The notes beneath the pieces are model-generated. The model saw nothing but the letters and a program-made list of their open reading frames with translations, did not search any database and was not told the DNA's origin. Source: Botryosphaeria dothidea (taxonomy: Eukaryota > Ascomycota > Dothideomycetes > Botryosphaeriales > Botryosphaeriaceae). From it: 64,000 nt of DNA. Below, piece after piece: positions 1 to 12,262 of the stretch. Location of the stretch: assembly GCA_011503125.2 (NCBI GenBank), contig WWBZ02000001.1, forward strand, positions 1,674,001-1,738,000. The letters are read 5' to 3'. Position 1 is the first letter of the stretch. Each line of letters begins with the position of its first letter. The position numbers and the translations under genes were made by a program.

Positions 1-1782
1 ACATACTGCTGGTCCCCTGCATTGGTTGCAAAACCATCCGATTGGCCGTCGCACATAGGTCAGCAGCACATCGGTCTCTTGAAAAGATATGGTGCTGATT
101 CAATTAAGATGTCTGTGGCTTCTTCTTTAGAGATCCACCGGAATACAAGCCTCCGCCGGAGCTCGAAGAGTTTCTCACCGCCAGTCCGCAACCTGTGTAC
201 ATCGGTTTCGGCAGTATCGTCATCGAAGATCCGGAGCAGACTACTGCAACTATCCTTGAGGCTGTGCGGAGGACTGGCATTCGAGCCATCATTTCCCGAG
301 GTTGGAGCAAACTCGGAGAGGAAGTCTCCTCAGACCCGAACATATTCTACCTTGGAGACTGTCCTCACGAATGGCTTTTTCAACATGTGGCAGTGGTAGT
401 TCATCACGGAGGTGCGGGGACGACTGCTTGTGGTCTGCTCAACGGGAAGCCAACTACCATTATGCCGTTCTTTGGAGAGTAAGTGAAGTCAAAGAAGGTA
501 TGGAAGAGAAGAGACTGATGTGATACAGCCAACCCTTCTGGGGCCACATGGTGGCGAGCAACGGAGCCGGGCCAGAGCCCATTCCTTTCCGAAAGTTCAA
601 CCCTGAGAGTCTTGCGGATGCGATATCATTCTGTCTCACTCCGCAGGCCGTTCGAAATGCCCAGCAAATAGCAGAGCAGATGAGAACAGAGTCAGGGGTG
701 AAGGCCGCTGTCCAGTCATTTCACACGCACCTTCCAAAGGGTCTGAGCTGCGACGTACTTTCCGATCAGCCAGCAGTCTGGAAATGGAAAGAGGGAAAGA
801 GATCGATAAGACTGTCAAGGCTGGGCGCTTGTACGCTGGCAGAGAAGGGAAAAGTGAATCGGAAGAACCTCAAGCTGTAAGTCCTCTCAAGACTTTCATC
901 GGGCTCTGCTTAACGATATCGTGCAGGTACAAGCCGAAGCCAATATACATTGACAACCGTCGTTTGGATCCACTCACAGCTGTATCTTCAGCGTCAATAT
1001 CTACGGCGGCGGGCATGGCAGACGCAGCTGGCGGCATATTCCTCAAACCCATAAAGGAATACAAGCGCTCTCGATCACGATCCATCCGTACAGTCTCTCC
1101 AGTAACGCCTTCATCCACCTCTCTTCATGGCGCTCCCGCTTCCACCACAAGTTTCGATGCACCACGCCCGTCTAACCTCTCAGCAAGAAGCATCTCCAGC
1201 ACCAACGAGGACCTCCGCCCCACCACCGCTCCCCCCACACCAGCAACAACCCCTCCCTCCGAGACCCCGAACCCCCTCTCTTCCCAAAGCTCGTCCAAAA
1301 CCAACACTCCTCCCCCAACAGCCACCAGCCCCGACCACCAATCCCCCACCAGCGCCACTCCCAAACCCGGCCACGCCTCCACCGCCACTGCCATGGCCGC
1401 CGCCTCCGCGCTCTCGCTCGGCAAGTTCTTCCCCACCGGCACGCTCGGGCACGGCGTGGCGGAGGGGTTCGGCGACGTCTTCGTCGAGACGCGGCGCGGG
1501 AAGCGCGAGGAAGGGGCCAAGGGCGTGGCGAAGGGGCTGGGGAAGGGGGTCGTGAGCTTGGGGATGAAGACCGGGGCGGGGGTGGTGGGCGTGCTGGCTT
1601 ACCCGGGGTTGGGGGTGTGTAGGAGCGTGAGGGCGGCGGTGAGGTGTGGGGTGAGGAGGGTGGTGGAGCGCGCGCGGTGGGTGGAGGGGGAGTGGGTGCT
1701 TGGGAGGGCGGAGGGAGGTGTTGATGTGGATGGGGTTCTGAGAGCGTGGGAGCGGGCGGTCAAAAGGAAGGGGAGGGCTTGA
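1..1782 (+). CDS. Sterol 3-beta-glucosyltransferase-like UDP-glycosyltransferase, C-terminal part (5' end off window)
   Basis: Glycosyltransferase family 1 protein of the sterol glucosyltransferase (Atg26-like) type, expected to move glucose from UDP-glucose to a membrane sterol or lipid. The gene enters from the left edge, so the acceptor-binding half is missing. Exons read 1-58, 109-478, 529-876 and 927-1782 (543 residues seen); all three introns are exactly 50 bases and GT-AG. Visible family motifs are YCWSPALV at the edge, YIGFGSIV near 195, the nucleotide-sugar signature HHGGAGTT near 402-425, and FFGDQPFWG, which forms only when the second intron is removed. After the catalytic part come a Ser/Thr/Pro-rich linker (about 1090-1390) and a Gly/Arg-rich tail with very GC-rich codons. 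Family call is firm; the substrate is inferred. The protein may not be Atg26 itself, because many filamentous fungi carry several paralogues. Confidence 0.88.
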
Positions 1783-2237
1783 GTGTGCAGGCGGAAGCGA
1801 GGTGTGAATGAAACCTGGCGTACAAAATCTCTTTCTGTACGAACATCGCGCCTAAAAAGGCAGTTGTGACGTATTGTCAAGTCTTGCATTCTTCAGAATC
1901 TCGATCCGTTAAGGATCCGGTGATAATTGGGGGATTAATCATGCATGGTCCAAGGATTGCACGGCCTTCGGTCCTACGCGGATGGATGCCCGCGGTTCTC
2001 CTACAGTGAAGTTTTGTTGAACTGTTGAATAGATAAAACAAGAATATTTACTACTGCTCTTCTCGTCTGATATTCCTGATGAGTCAAGCGCACCCCTAGC
2101 ATTGCGCACGACTCCGCAGTTCAAAAACGCGGTCCGCCCCGCTGCCACGCGGCCGCCTCAGCCGCTGCTCGTGCTCCTTCTCTTACCTGCGTCTCAGCGC
2201 CGCCATCCCTGTGACTACGTCTGGTCTCCCAGTCGAA
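1783..2237. other. Intergenic spacer
   Basis: Spacer between two same-strand genes. It must hold the 3' end of the glycosyltransferase transcript and the promoter of the methyltransferase. I see no convincing ORF, repeat or motif. Confidence 0.6.
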
Positions 2238-3940
2238 ATGTGCAATCCCGAAGAACAGACAACTGTGACTCAGGCGGAGGGCGTGCAGAACATCGAGGTC
2301 GATCCCGGGGTATGTGCCAGCCGACAGAGGAGCGTTTCATTCCCCGCTTTCTGGAGTCCCTGAATCAAGCGCAGATTGCAAACTCTGCGCAGGGGAGATG
2401 CTTACATCACCTGTTCGGCTGTTCCAGTCTGTCGGCGCGAGCTGTTGATCCTTTAACTCTATTCTGACCCGGAGACTTTTTGCAGCTCGACTCCGACTCT
2501 GCCATTGGAAGTGTAGACGATCAACTGTAAAACCCCCTTTTTCAAAAGAAAAAGCGAATACTGACAGGCAAAGCTCTGCTTATTCGCAATCCCTCACATC
2601 CAGTGTTACCGCCTACCCGATTGAGCACGGACGTCGGTATCATGCATACAAGGACGGCTCGTACTTCATGCCCAATGATGAGGTCAGGACCATTTTTGAT
2701 CTCATGAAATCTTCAGCTGACTCATGCAGAATGAACAAGATCGTCTCGATTTGATGCATCACCTGCTGAAGATTCTCACTGATGGCAAGCGTTATTTTGC
2801 CCCCATCAAAAGAGAAAACTTAAGGCGCGTGCTGGATGCTGGCTGTGGAACAGTATGAATTCTCTGGAAGACTGTAGAGTGACTTCGAGATAACCAACGC
2901 TAATCTTTGGGAAGGGGATTTGGTCAATTGAAATGGGTATGGACACGCTTGTCTCATCCTTACCAGCATGACTGACCAATGCGGAACAGGTGACAAGTTC
3001 CCTGAGGCAGAGGTAAAGTCTACACTCAAGAAGCTTTTAGAGAGGCTGCTGAATGAAATAGATACTTGGTAACGACCTGAGCCCCGTACAACCAGCATGG
3101 GTTGTAAGTGTTCTGCAAATGTCCAGCACCCACCAAGTACGAGACCTGACCTTATGTTCAGCCGCCAAACGTCAAGTTCGAGGTAGACGACCTTGAAGCA
3201 CCCTGGACACATTACAGGCCTTTCGACTTCATCTTCGCCAGATACCTGGATGGTGCCATCTCTGACTGGCCAGCCTTGGTCAACAATATGTTCAGCAAGA
3301 CACGACCAGGTGGTTGGGTGGAGTAAGCAATTCCGAAGATAATCATGTAGAAGTACAACTAATAGTATTTGCACAGACTACAAGGCTTTGACGCGCACTA
3401 CAAATCAGACGATGGGACCCTCAAACCGGAATCTTATGTGAATCAGCTCTGCGAAACCATTGCGGAAGGTATTTCCAAAATGGGCAAGGTGCTTTACACG
3501 GGACCGCTTTTCGAAGGCCTTCTGAAGGATGCCGGTTTCATTAATATTCATGTGCACACTTACAAATTACCTTTGGGTACCTGGCCGAAGGACAAGAAGA
3601 TGGTAAGTTGTATTGGAACCCAGATTTTCAAGAAGCATAATGACTGATTTACTGAGCAGAAAGAGGTCGGGACCGTCAACGCACTGCAGTATCTCGAAGG
3701 CATGGAAGCTTTCTCGTATCGTCTTCTCACGACTGTGCTGGGCTGGAAACTTGAAGAGGTGCAAGTCTTCAACGCGAAGGTCACGCAAGAAATCAAGAGC
3801 AACAAGGTCCATGCTTACTACACTTTGTGGGTACTCCCTGAGTAAACATCGTACCGCAAGTCCTGTATCAGTTACTAACGAAGCTCCGTGGACACAGCTA
3901 CGTAGCATATGGACAGAAGCCCGAGGCGGATGAAGAGTAG
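2238..3940 (+). CDS. SAM-dependent methyltransferase (LaeA-like / TAM-domain type)
   Basis: Class I S-adenosylmethionine-dependent methyltransferase of the large fungal group that resembles LaeA; the methyl acceptor cannot be told. Eleven exons: 2238-2309, 2486-2526, 2568-2682, 2730-2852, 2915-2936, 2990-3012, 3062-3103, 3162-3322, 3377-3602, 3660-3826, 3898-3940, giving 344 residues. All splice phases agree. Exons 5 and 6 are only 22 and 23 bases. The SAM-binding loop VLDAGCGTGIWSIEMG is assembled across the fourth intron; GNDLSPVQP, then FDFIFARYLDG and TRPGGWVELQGFD follow in the usual order. The C-terminus HAYYTFYVAYGQKPEA matches the family ending and exists only after the last intron is removed. 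The ATG at 2238 is the first in frame with the following exon. Related proteins often work in secondary metabolism, but no biosynthetic cluster is visible here. Confidence 0.88.
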
Positions 3941-4258
3941 ATTCAACGGTCTGTATGCATAGACTGGTTGCGGAAAGAGATCAGTAAGAGCGTAAAGCGG
4001 CATCGCGAAGGAGGCTTGGTACGCGTGACCTGACGGGGGAAATGCGTACCACGAAGTAAGATTGATGATGAACGATTTAAATTTCGCATCAAGCAGCAAG
4101 CGGTGAATATATATTTCTTGGATGAAACACAAAACAAACATGAAAACTTGTTTCTCTAGCAAAAGCATTGCATACGACGCCGCAAATCATTAGGTTGGTA
4201 ATGTGGAAATCACATGCCGCCATCAATGTCTAGCGCTTCTTGACCCAGAATAAGCTAA
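3941..4258. other. Convergent 3' spacer
   Basis: Short spacer between the 3' ends of the methyltransferase and the broken membrane-protein gene. It is AT-rich around 4095-4150 and probably holds both polyadenylation regions. No gene is seen. Confidence 0.5.
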
Positions 4259-6530
4259 TCATTTGCGCCCCCGACCAGTCTTTTTACTCTCCAACTTCGG
4301 CATCACTATCTCCGAAATTCCCAATGGCCATGTCGTTTTCCCCCAATCCTCCGAATCCCCAAGTGCATCCCCATTTCCCTCATCGGCCATTGAGCTTTCA
4401 TTGACCCCCAGCTCATGATAACTCGGCAAGGTTGTCTTCAGCCGCGGATGACTTGGATCAGACACGTCGAGGACTGCGAGACACTCAGTAGCGCTAGCCG
4501 TAACAGGTACGGCATCGCAGCAACCATTCCATGTCCCGAAACCAATCTCTTCGTTTGCAAGACGCTGTAGCCGTAGTGTTTCATTTGTAGCCCACTCGAG
4601 TCGAGCGTAATTGTAGCGACGAAAGCGGCGTTCAAGGTAGCAGACGAGAGTCTCAAGGGTGTTGGAGAGGAGGATGATGATGCTGCCGAGCACAACGGTG
4701 AAGGCGAGCCAGAAGACGGAGAAATTGAAGTGGGCACGAGAGTAGATTTTCTGTTTAGATGTAGAAATGTGGAGTTAGTAGAGAGTGAGTTTGTGAGAAA
4801 GCCGGTCAGATACATGCCTGGTTTTTGCAAAGGTTGAGTTGCTCCGTGCCTTTTGGCCGGACCAGATACTGTAGTGCACGAGGATCTGAAGGACCCTTTG
4901 CTATCGAGATAGGCGCCTCTTGTAGCAATCCCAATGATATGTTGTGCCAATTTTCGACTTCAAGCTGCCATTGATTGTCTGGAAGCGGTGCTTGTTCGGC
5001 TGTCAAGGAGGACCTTGAAAGCAGGGTGACGTTCTTGAGAGTAGAAGGAACTGAAGGCGTGGGAGGGGCACGACCAAATACCTGGATAATCCAAGTTACG
5101 ATGTTCTCCTTATCAGAATCCCATAACCCATTTTTCAACATCGTTAAATCGGAGAGCGCGCCGAGTGATGTGCAACGAGTTTGGTTGGGAAGATTCGGGT
5201 TGCAGATCTGGTACTGTGATTTGCAAGCCAAGGGTGATGCTGCCTCATCCGTCCCAATGCGTGGTACATTAACGTCATTGGATCCTTTCCCTCCAGTGAT
5301 CATACCCCTGGTACCAATATTATTATGCGCTGAATACCATAGATCATTCACCTCAGAAGCAAATTCAATCTTGTTGGCAGATAAGAATACAATGGCGGTG
5401 TCGGCATTGGAACTCGCTAACTGCGGTAACGGCTCGAATGTCGAGCCCTTGACCGTCGTGACATTGAAGACATAATGATGTTCGACCCTGGAGCGATGTC
5501 AAAAGAGGCAATTACACCAAGTATGTTTTCAACTCACTCAACCGTATAATCAGTCATACCGAACAGACGACTCTCCAACTCCTGATCTTCTTTGGACACC
5601 TCCGGATACGAATAGGTGGCGCTCGGCAGAGATGTTTGAGATGCATCGCGATACGTGCGTCCGAAAAAATAGGAAGAAAAATTGAATCCCGATACCTTCG
5701 CTGACTTCTTGTATCCTTCGGTCTTTAATGGACCACAACTAGTAACTCGACGAAACAGAACACGGTCTTCCAGTGGAGTGTTCAGACCAAGGTGATGGTG
5801 GCTGTCCAAGTAGCCTGTGTCTAAGACAATGTTGCCTTGTCTCGATTTTCACATGCCTTCCTGAAATGGACAGGATGCGTCCCGGGTTATCGTTGTGGGC
5901 AATCTTAGCTGGATGTATTTAAGACAATTTTCATCCTTCAACTTTTTTTCGTAACACTTCAATGCGTAATTTGATGCTGAAATGAACCCTGATGTCTTAA
6001 TTGGGAGAGATGATCGAGAGTGTTCATGCTCGTCTGGGTCATGCAGCTCCAGAATTCCGCAGTTTGGACTGGATATAAGAACCTCTTGTCCCATAGCTGT
6101 CGCCACTTTCGAGGAAAATGTGCCAGCTGCTCCGGATGCGCTTATGAGTATGAGAGTGAGCAGTAGCAACGGGATGAGCCGTCCGTATAGTTTCTGCACC
6201 TTTTTTTCGTGACGCCAGGTCCACAGAATTTGGGTCAAACTCTACAGTCCAGAAGTTCCGTTAGCCGAGTTGCGTAGTACTGCTTGGCGTTGATGGTGAA
6301 CAGTGTCTTGGGCAACTTCAGAGGAGTGGATGTGATGCAAAGCAGGAGATTCTCCAGAGGCTTGTTCCAACAAGGCTTGAGAATAGTGCTAATATAGCAA
6401 TGAGTAGAGAGCCGTTGCAGGTTGTCATTGTAATTGTTGCTCCGAAGATGGGACCCCAGTTCCAATTCGTCCAAAAGCCAATATGGACTCCATCGTGCTC
6501 TGCGGTATGTAGATAGCTCGAAGCTCCCAT
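4259..6530 (-). pseudogene. Broken gene for a multi-pass fungal membrane protein of unknown function
   Basis: A long homologous-looking reading on the minus strand with at least three lesions. It starts at the ATG at 6530 (HDGVHIGFWTNWNWGPIFG, then a membrane segment ending LWRISCF). Near 6335-6345 the frame shifts by one: the continuation VHHQRQAVLRN lies in another frame with no room for an intron. In that frame a TAG at 6242-6244 sits where a Trp is expected (SGL-stop-SLTQILWTWR) and a TGA at 5849-5851 follows CPFQEGM. Beyond, the reading is open to a normal-looking intron (GA/GTGAGT donor near 5536, acceptor near 5488) and then, through a GC-AG type intron ending near 4750, to the final exon with another membrane segment and the ending at 4259. 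I remember this architecture from uncharacterised proteins of other ascomycetes but cannot name the family. Sequencing errors could explain one lesion, less easily all three. Confidence 0.6.
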
Positions 6531-7621
6531 AATTGAAGAATGATCAAGAAAGAATCATAGACAAGAGTGAGGTTGATTGCGTGAATGGTAAAAAGCTTCG
6601 TTCTTCGCAGAGCTACAAGTTCAGAGCCGGCTGTCAATCTTGTTTTTCTAGTTCCTCTGGTACCACAGTTCATCTACACAGGCCAAATAGATAGAAACAA
6701 CTGCTAAGAATGACAGGAAAACTTTTGGTAAGAGACCCGACTTGCCTTCTTTTCGGAGTGCTGCAGGAGGCTGAGGTATGGGGTAACACAAGCTCAAGCG
6801 CTCACAGCCGCCACCGAAAATCCTTGGAATGATGCAGCTGAAGTACTATTATAGGTAAAAAAACAGCTTCCTGTGATGCTATGCTGCAAGTATGGACATG
6901 TGAAATGCGCTGTGGTCCCGATTCACCCGAGAATTTGTGCCTTACCTCGTTCTAACCGGCCAGAATTTCTTCCACCAGCACTCCGAGCAATCTGATACCA
7001 GCTAGAGCTTTATATTAAGACTTTCATGAAAACTTTGAATACTCCGTTTTACCGAATAGATAAAAGACGTAGTTCGAACTGAAACTTGGAAGCCTACTTG
7101 CGAGATCGACAGACCTCTGTTTCTTAAATTAGTCAAGCAGGCAGCCATAAGGGTGATTGCGCAGGGGAAGACTAATTGAGCTCTATATCAAGCCATTTTA
7201 AGCCACTAAAAAGGTAATGTGCAAGCCAAAGCTTCGCGAGCTCGAACCTAGGCGGCGAAATGAATCCTAGCAAAATCCGAAGCAGAGGCTGGCGTCGCAA
7301 GTGTTTTTCTCAGCTACATAGGCCAGACTACATAACACATAGCGGTGTGTTTACATGCCCTTAGCATGGGGAGAAGAAGAATCATTTGTCCGGATGTAAA
7401 AGTAATCACGACGAATCCTTCCACTCCCTACCTGTAAGCACTTACCCTTGTAGCACTATTTCTTCGTACAGATTCCTGCAACTGCGGTCACTTGCGCCGT
7501 CCGACCCGCATAAGCTGAACTTGAGACGTACTGTAAGCGGCCGCTGGCGGCCTACCTTGAATAAGCCTGACTGTATTACTCAAGTTCAGCTATTTGGTGA
7601 CACATGCAAAAGTAAAACCCT
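6531..7621. other. Intergenic spacer with a dispersed repeat copy
   Basis: About 1.1 kb between the broken membrane-protein gene and the 3' end of the permease. The right third (7288-7537) is copy A of a dispersed repeat, listed separately. The rest is AT-richer and shows no coding signal. Confidence 0.6.
7288..7537 (+). repeat. Dispersed repeat, copy A (long copy)
   Basis: Shares ordered blocks with 33148-33379: GGCGTCGCAAG at the left, ACATGYCCTTA and TCGTCCGGAYG-like blocks in the middle, CGTACAGATTCCTGCA and GCGGTCACTTGCG, then GACCCGCATAAG and a terminal GTAAG. Differences from the other long copy are largely C/T. No ORF, terminal inverted repeat or target-site duplication was found. 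Confidence 0.6.
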
Positions 7622-9380
7622 TCACTGCTTCTTCTCCGCCTCATTCTCCGAGCCCTCCTCACTCCCCTTGCTGAGACGCTCCCCTTCAACCTCCGTCTCC
7701 ACAAGCGGGCCAGTGTACCACTTCCTGCCACCGAAGAACCAATACGCAATCGCAGCCGCAAAGATAGCCATGAGGTATGCAATCGCCCAATTCATATTCT
7801 CCGCCGTCGTCGGGCGCGCCGTCGGCAAGATAAAGATGATGCTGACGAACAGCGTCCAGGCGCACGCCCAGAAATTGACTGCCTTCGAGAAGCGGCCCAT
7901 GTGCCACGGACCCGGCTCGAACTTGTTGAAGATAAGCTTGCACGCAATGGGGATGATGTAGCTCCAGTCGAGGGCGATGGCGCAGACGTTGAAGACACCG
8001 GCGATGGCGGTGTAAGAGCCCAGGCCGATCAGGTTGATGGCGATGCACCAGAAGATAGAAAACCACACGGCGTAGATCGGGGTGCCAGTACGGCGGTCGA
8101 TCTTGGTCCAGAGGTGCGCGCCTGGCACGAGGCGGTCACGGGAAAAGGCAAAGACAGTGCGAGCGAGGGCCTGGGTGGCGGTGAAGCAGACGAACTGCAG
8201 GATAATGAAGGCGCAGAGGGTGTAGAAGACGCCGCCTGCTTTTCCGAGGGAATTGAAGAAGATCTGGGCGACGGGCTGCTCAATGGGTGAGTCAAGAATG
8301 GTGGCGGGGTCACCCATGCAGAAGGAGAGGACGATGTTATAGAGAAAGCCGGCGACGTAGGTGAATCCCATAGCCAGCGAGATGGCCCAAGGGGCTTTGA
8401 CCTCTGGCTCGTCGATTCTACAGCGAATGTCAGTTTCGCATCGAGAGTATGGGGAGTTGTATTGCGTACTCTTCAGTGATGTGTGCAGTGGCATCATAAT
8501 CGGTCATCGTCCAGGAGACAGAGAGGAAGCCGAATAACCAAGACCAGCCGATAGGAGTCCAGCCTGTGGTAGACTCCACGTGAGTGAAGACATAGTCGGC
8601 GTCGTGCTTCGTCTCAGTCTTGGCGAGAAGAGCAATGCAGCAGGAAACCAGAACGCAGACGTGGAAGATGACGTAAGTCTTGGTCATCTTCTCCATCCAG
8701 TAAGTCGAAAGCGAGTTGATAAGACCGCAAATGACAGTGAGTGCTGCCATGGTGCCGACTGTTGCACCAGTAGAAGCAGCCCACTTGAAGTCTGTAGCCA
8801 TCGAGATGGCAGCGAGAAGAAGCTGAGCAGAGCCATACTCAGAAGAGGCGACGCCGGCGACTTGACCTAGAAGGTTGACCCAGCCATCGACCCAAGAGAT
8901 GGAGGGTACCCATTCACGGGGGGCGAGGCGTGATACAGTGTAGTACAAGCCTCCGCACGTCGGGTATGCACTGACAAGCTCGGCGACTGAGCAAGCAATG
9001 CACATGCAGCCAGCGCCAGAGATCAGCCAGCACCAAACAGTTGCTGATGCACCTCCAGAAGTGAGGGGGTAAGAGAATGTGGTTGCAACAGTGGCGAAAA
9101 GTCCACTGATACTGACAGCGAACGAGAAAGTAGAAAGGTAGCCGAACTCGCGTTTGAAGACCTATCTCGAAGTCAGCATCAATCTTTGAAGGATACAAAA
9201 ATGTCGGAGTAATCGACGAACAGGCTTGTAACCGAACTGAGCAGCGAGGGCTTTGTCGGCTTCAGTGAGACCTTCGAGTTGGATTGATTGCTTGCGATGG
9301 CGGAGATTGGCTGCAGCTTCAGCGGCGCTGGCGCTTCCCTTGCGGGCGTAGTTTTGCTCTGGGTCGGCAATAGCAGCCAT
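7622..9380 (-). CDS. APC-superfamily amino acid/GABA/choline-type permease
   Basis: Plasma-membrane permease of the amino acid-polyamine-choline superfamily, fungal ACT subgroup that holds the GABA permease Uga4 and choline permease Hnm1. Exons 9380-9222, 9161-8470 and 8417-7622 give 548 residues with about 12 hydrophobic segments and a hydrophilic acidic/Lys C-tail. Typical family strings are EWVPSISWVDGWVNLLGQ, SWTMTDYDATAHITEE (end of exon 2) and IEQPVAQIFFN. The start at 9380 is the only ATG ahead of the conserved N-tail (LRHRKQSIQLEG). Substrate cannot be fixed from sequence; amino acids or GABA are most likely. GATA-type sites lie far upstream (CTATCA at 9791, TGATAA near 10245, CGATAA near 10287), which would fit nitrogen control, but such short sites are common by chance. 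Confidence 0.9.
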
Positions 9381-11246
9381 GACGGGCAGTTGCGTCAGGG
9401 CTTTCGAATTGAGTTGGCGCGATGGGAGAGGGCGAGTTCACTTCCACTTGCGCAGACGGAGAACCCGCTTGAAGCAGCAGGAATAGATCTGATCCTGATC
9501 ACACTTCACCACGGGCGGCATGTGCTGGAACGCTGAGCGGGGATTGTATTGTTGGGCTGAGAGGGCCTGGCGTAGGGGTTTTTGGCAGAAAGCGGAAGGC
9601 GGGAACGGGCGGGTGGACAAGTCTTAAGTGGAATTGGCAACGGCGACAAGCTTGCACGCCAAGGAAAGGTGGTACGTCAGGCCTGTTCTGCCTTTACCCT
9701 TTACACCATGCGGTCTCCCGCGCTAGAAGAAGTGGCGGGGCCTTGCGGCTGTGGAAGAAGGCGGGTTGCGGCTGGGAAATCCCGGGAAGACTATCAGAGG
9801 CATTGCGTTCTGACCCACGGCAGATCAGCATCCACTGGGGCAAAGCTTCGCCCACTCCCTCTGTGGAGCCGAGCCGCGATGGTGGGCCAGCCTTACACAT
9901 GGAACCCTGTTGAAGACCTGGGTCGCACGCGGCTTTCTCGTCGTTCCTGGGTCATGGTAAGAGGCGAGACGGAAATATGCAGAACATGGTCATCCCAATG
10001 GCGTGGGCTGCAATCGAGTGTTTGACCACGATCGAGGCCCACTAGAGCAAACTTGCGATCGAGGCGTTTTCGTTGCATTTGCACGAGACCAACCAGGGTC
10101 ATAAAGCATCCTCATTCGATGGCACATTCCGCGTGATGCAGCCGTAATGCTTGAGATCTTGCCTGAATCCGACCCTGCCTAACCTCCGGGTCATATGAGC
10201 GCGCTTTTCCGCCCGCCCACCGCTGCGTTCCAGAACGACATGATTTGATAAAATTCTCCGCCGCTATCCTCGTAAAATCAATTGCCGATAAGCTGAGATG
10301 TGGTAAGCTGAGAGCGTTGTACCAATCCGCCGGGTCATGTTGCTGTTAAAATTTTGAACGGCTGAGCTGCTCCACTGACCCGCTGTGTGGCTGCATGAAG
10401 GCGCCTCCGCTCATTCAGCTCGGCCAATGAGTAATGTGAGGCAGACCAAAGAATGGGGGTTGTGCAACAGAACCGTTATCCAAGTTTCTCGAATTCCAGA
10501 CATGTATATGATGCACAACAGCAGCACGACAAACACGAGGCTCGTAGCACCATGACGCACCATACCACTTGAAGGTATGCCACTCCTGCTTGTCATCTAC
10601 GTGTTCAACAATCTAAGCAACATATCCCGTTTCCAGTCATGATGCGCTCTCATTGCCACTATGTGGCCAATTTCGCGACTAGAAATCAACAAAACTTCTT
10701 GCTTTCATTAAGCTGGATCTCGTACAAATATCCCAGTGAAGCGAGTGCTATTGCGTGAAGAGTCAACATGTGTGCATCACTTGTACAACATGAAGACCAT
10801 TGCCGCAGTTCATATTTGTCGAAACATATATGTCTGTTTTGCGTATATAGAGAGGCAAACACCAATGGTTTCCAAGTAATATATATCTCCAACTTGAGTG
10901 ATTAGATAGTCCGAGTGTTCCGTTGATCTTTGGATACTTCTCATCGGCAACAACTTTCGACTCATCGTCGAGACCTCCGCCTGCCGCCCGCCCGTCGCAC
11001 GACTCATTTCCCCAAACTTTTTCCCGCTCACCATCGCCGCAAACCCCCGCCACTCGCGAGCACGTCCGCAACATCTTTACATACCCACATACCAACCTGA
11101 CCACGCTTTCGCTCGGGACCGCTTTCTTTCGCTCTCCCCTTTAGGACCTTCGCCCCGCGCAAACCCCTCCCTCCTTCGCCACCGAACCATCCGCAACCAC
11201 TTTCCCCGCCAGCAGCGCAAGGCACCGACCACCACCGACCGAAACC
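9381..11246. other. Divergent promoter region
   Basis: About 1.9 kb between the permease and DPH3 starts. The right 270 bases are a pyrimidine-rich leader typical of fungal housekeeping promoters. ORFs here (for example 9582-10025) have no recognisable protein features. No repeat found. Confidence 0.6.
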
Positions 11247-11572
11247 ATGGCCGAGTCTTTCTACGACGAGATCGAAATCGAGGACATGACCTACGACGAG
11301 AAGCTCGAGATCTACCACTACCCTTGCCCGTGCGGCGACCGCTTCGAGATCGGGCTGGCGGACCTGCGGGACGGCGAGGACGTTGGCGTGTGCCCGAGCT
11401 GCAGCTTGATGATCAGGGTTATATTCGACAAGGTTGGTTTGCCGACTTGGTGGATACGGGGAGCGTAAAACGGTCTGGGGTATAGGATTTGTGCTGACGG
11501 TGTTCCTTGTAGGACGATTTGCCCGAGGAGAAGAAGGACGAGAGTGCACAGCCTGTGGCTGTTGCCGCTTGA
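11247..11572 (+). CDS. DPH3: Diphthamide biosynthesis protein 3 (CSL zinc finger)
   Basis: Small zinc/iron protein that donates electrons to the radical enzyme Dph1-Dph2 in the first step of diphthamide synthesis on elongation factor 2; in yeast (Kti11) it also serves Elongator. Exons 11247-11432 and 11513-11572 give 81 residues, the normal length. The CSL-type zinc finger is complete: YPCPCGD (two Cys) and VCPSCS (two Cys), with the family start [11 protein letters not shown]. The downstream reading VGLPTWW is intron read-through; the spliced tail [10 protein letters not shown] is acidic as in homologues. The pyrimidine-rich leader just upstream fits a constitutive promoter. Confidence 0.96.
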
Positions 11573-12262
11573 AGCGCTTGCTCTTAAAGGAAACTTTGAC
11601 AAGGGTTACATATAACTCGACCCAGGGCGGCTTCGAGTGGTCATCTGGCACTGTAGAGCGCCATGCCTCCCGTAGGAAAGGGCGCCTGGGGAGGAAACAT
11701 TTCGCGGGAGCGCTCATGCTGCTCGAACCGCTGCGACTGCAAAATATCCATCGGCGGCGAAATGTTGAGGCTGGGAAGAAAGACATGAGAAAGTGCTCCC
11801 GAGAGTCCGGAGTGACTTTCAGTTTTACAGCAGCCTCAAAAAAGAAAGGTCATGGACTGGAGGAGCCTCGTGCACTTCGGCTTCGACGGGTGTAAAGACT
11901 CTCGGGGAAAATTATGTTGCTTCTTGCAGATGTGAAAGAAGCAGCTATGCAGAGTTCTAAAAATTAGCCTCAGTTACAAACGCACGACTTTCGACGTGGG
12001 AACCGGCGACATTCATGTATTCTCGAAGTGCGCAAGAACAAATTACATAAACATGAACGATTGAGTATTGAAACGAGATTCGTTGGTCTTCGGTCCAGCC
12101 CAAGCACTGTGATATTACAACACAGCCTGAGACAATGGCGGACCGAAGACATGAAATTTGGGAGATTCAAATAGCTATGTGTACAGCCGGCCATCCATCC
12201 ATCCACTTAAACAACCATAACTCCTTCACATGCACACCCATTGGCTTTTGGAAGCCGGGCAT
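11573..12262. other. Convergent 3' spacer
   Basis: About 0.7 kb between the 3' ends of DPH3 and frataxin. A short CCAT microsatellite lies at about 12191-12205. No gene is seen. Confidence 0.55.

Noticed and set aside
9582..10025. A 147-codon ORF upstream of the permease
   Set aside because: Basic, low-information composition in a promoter region; no family features.
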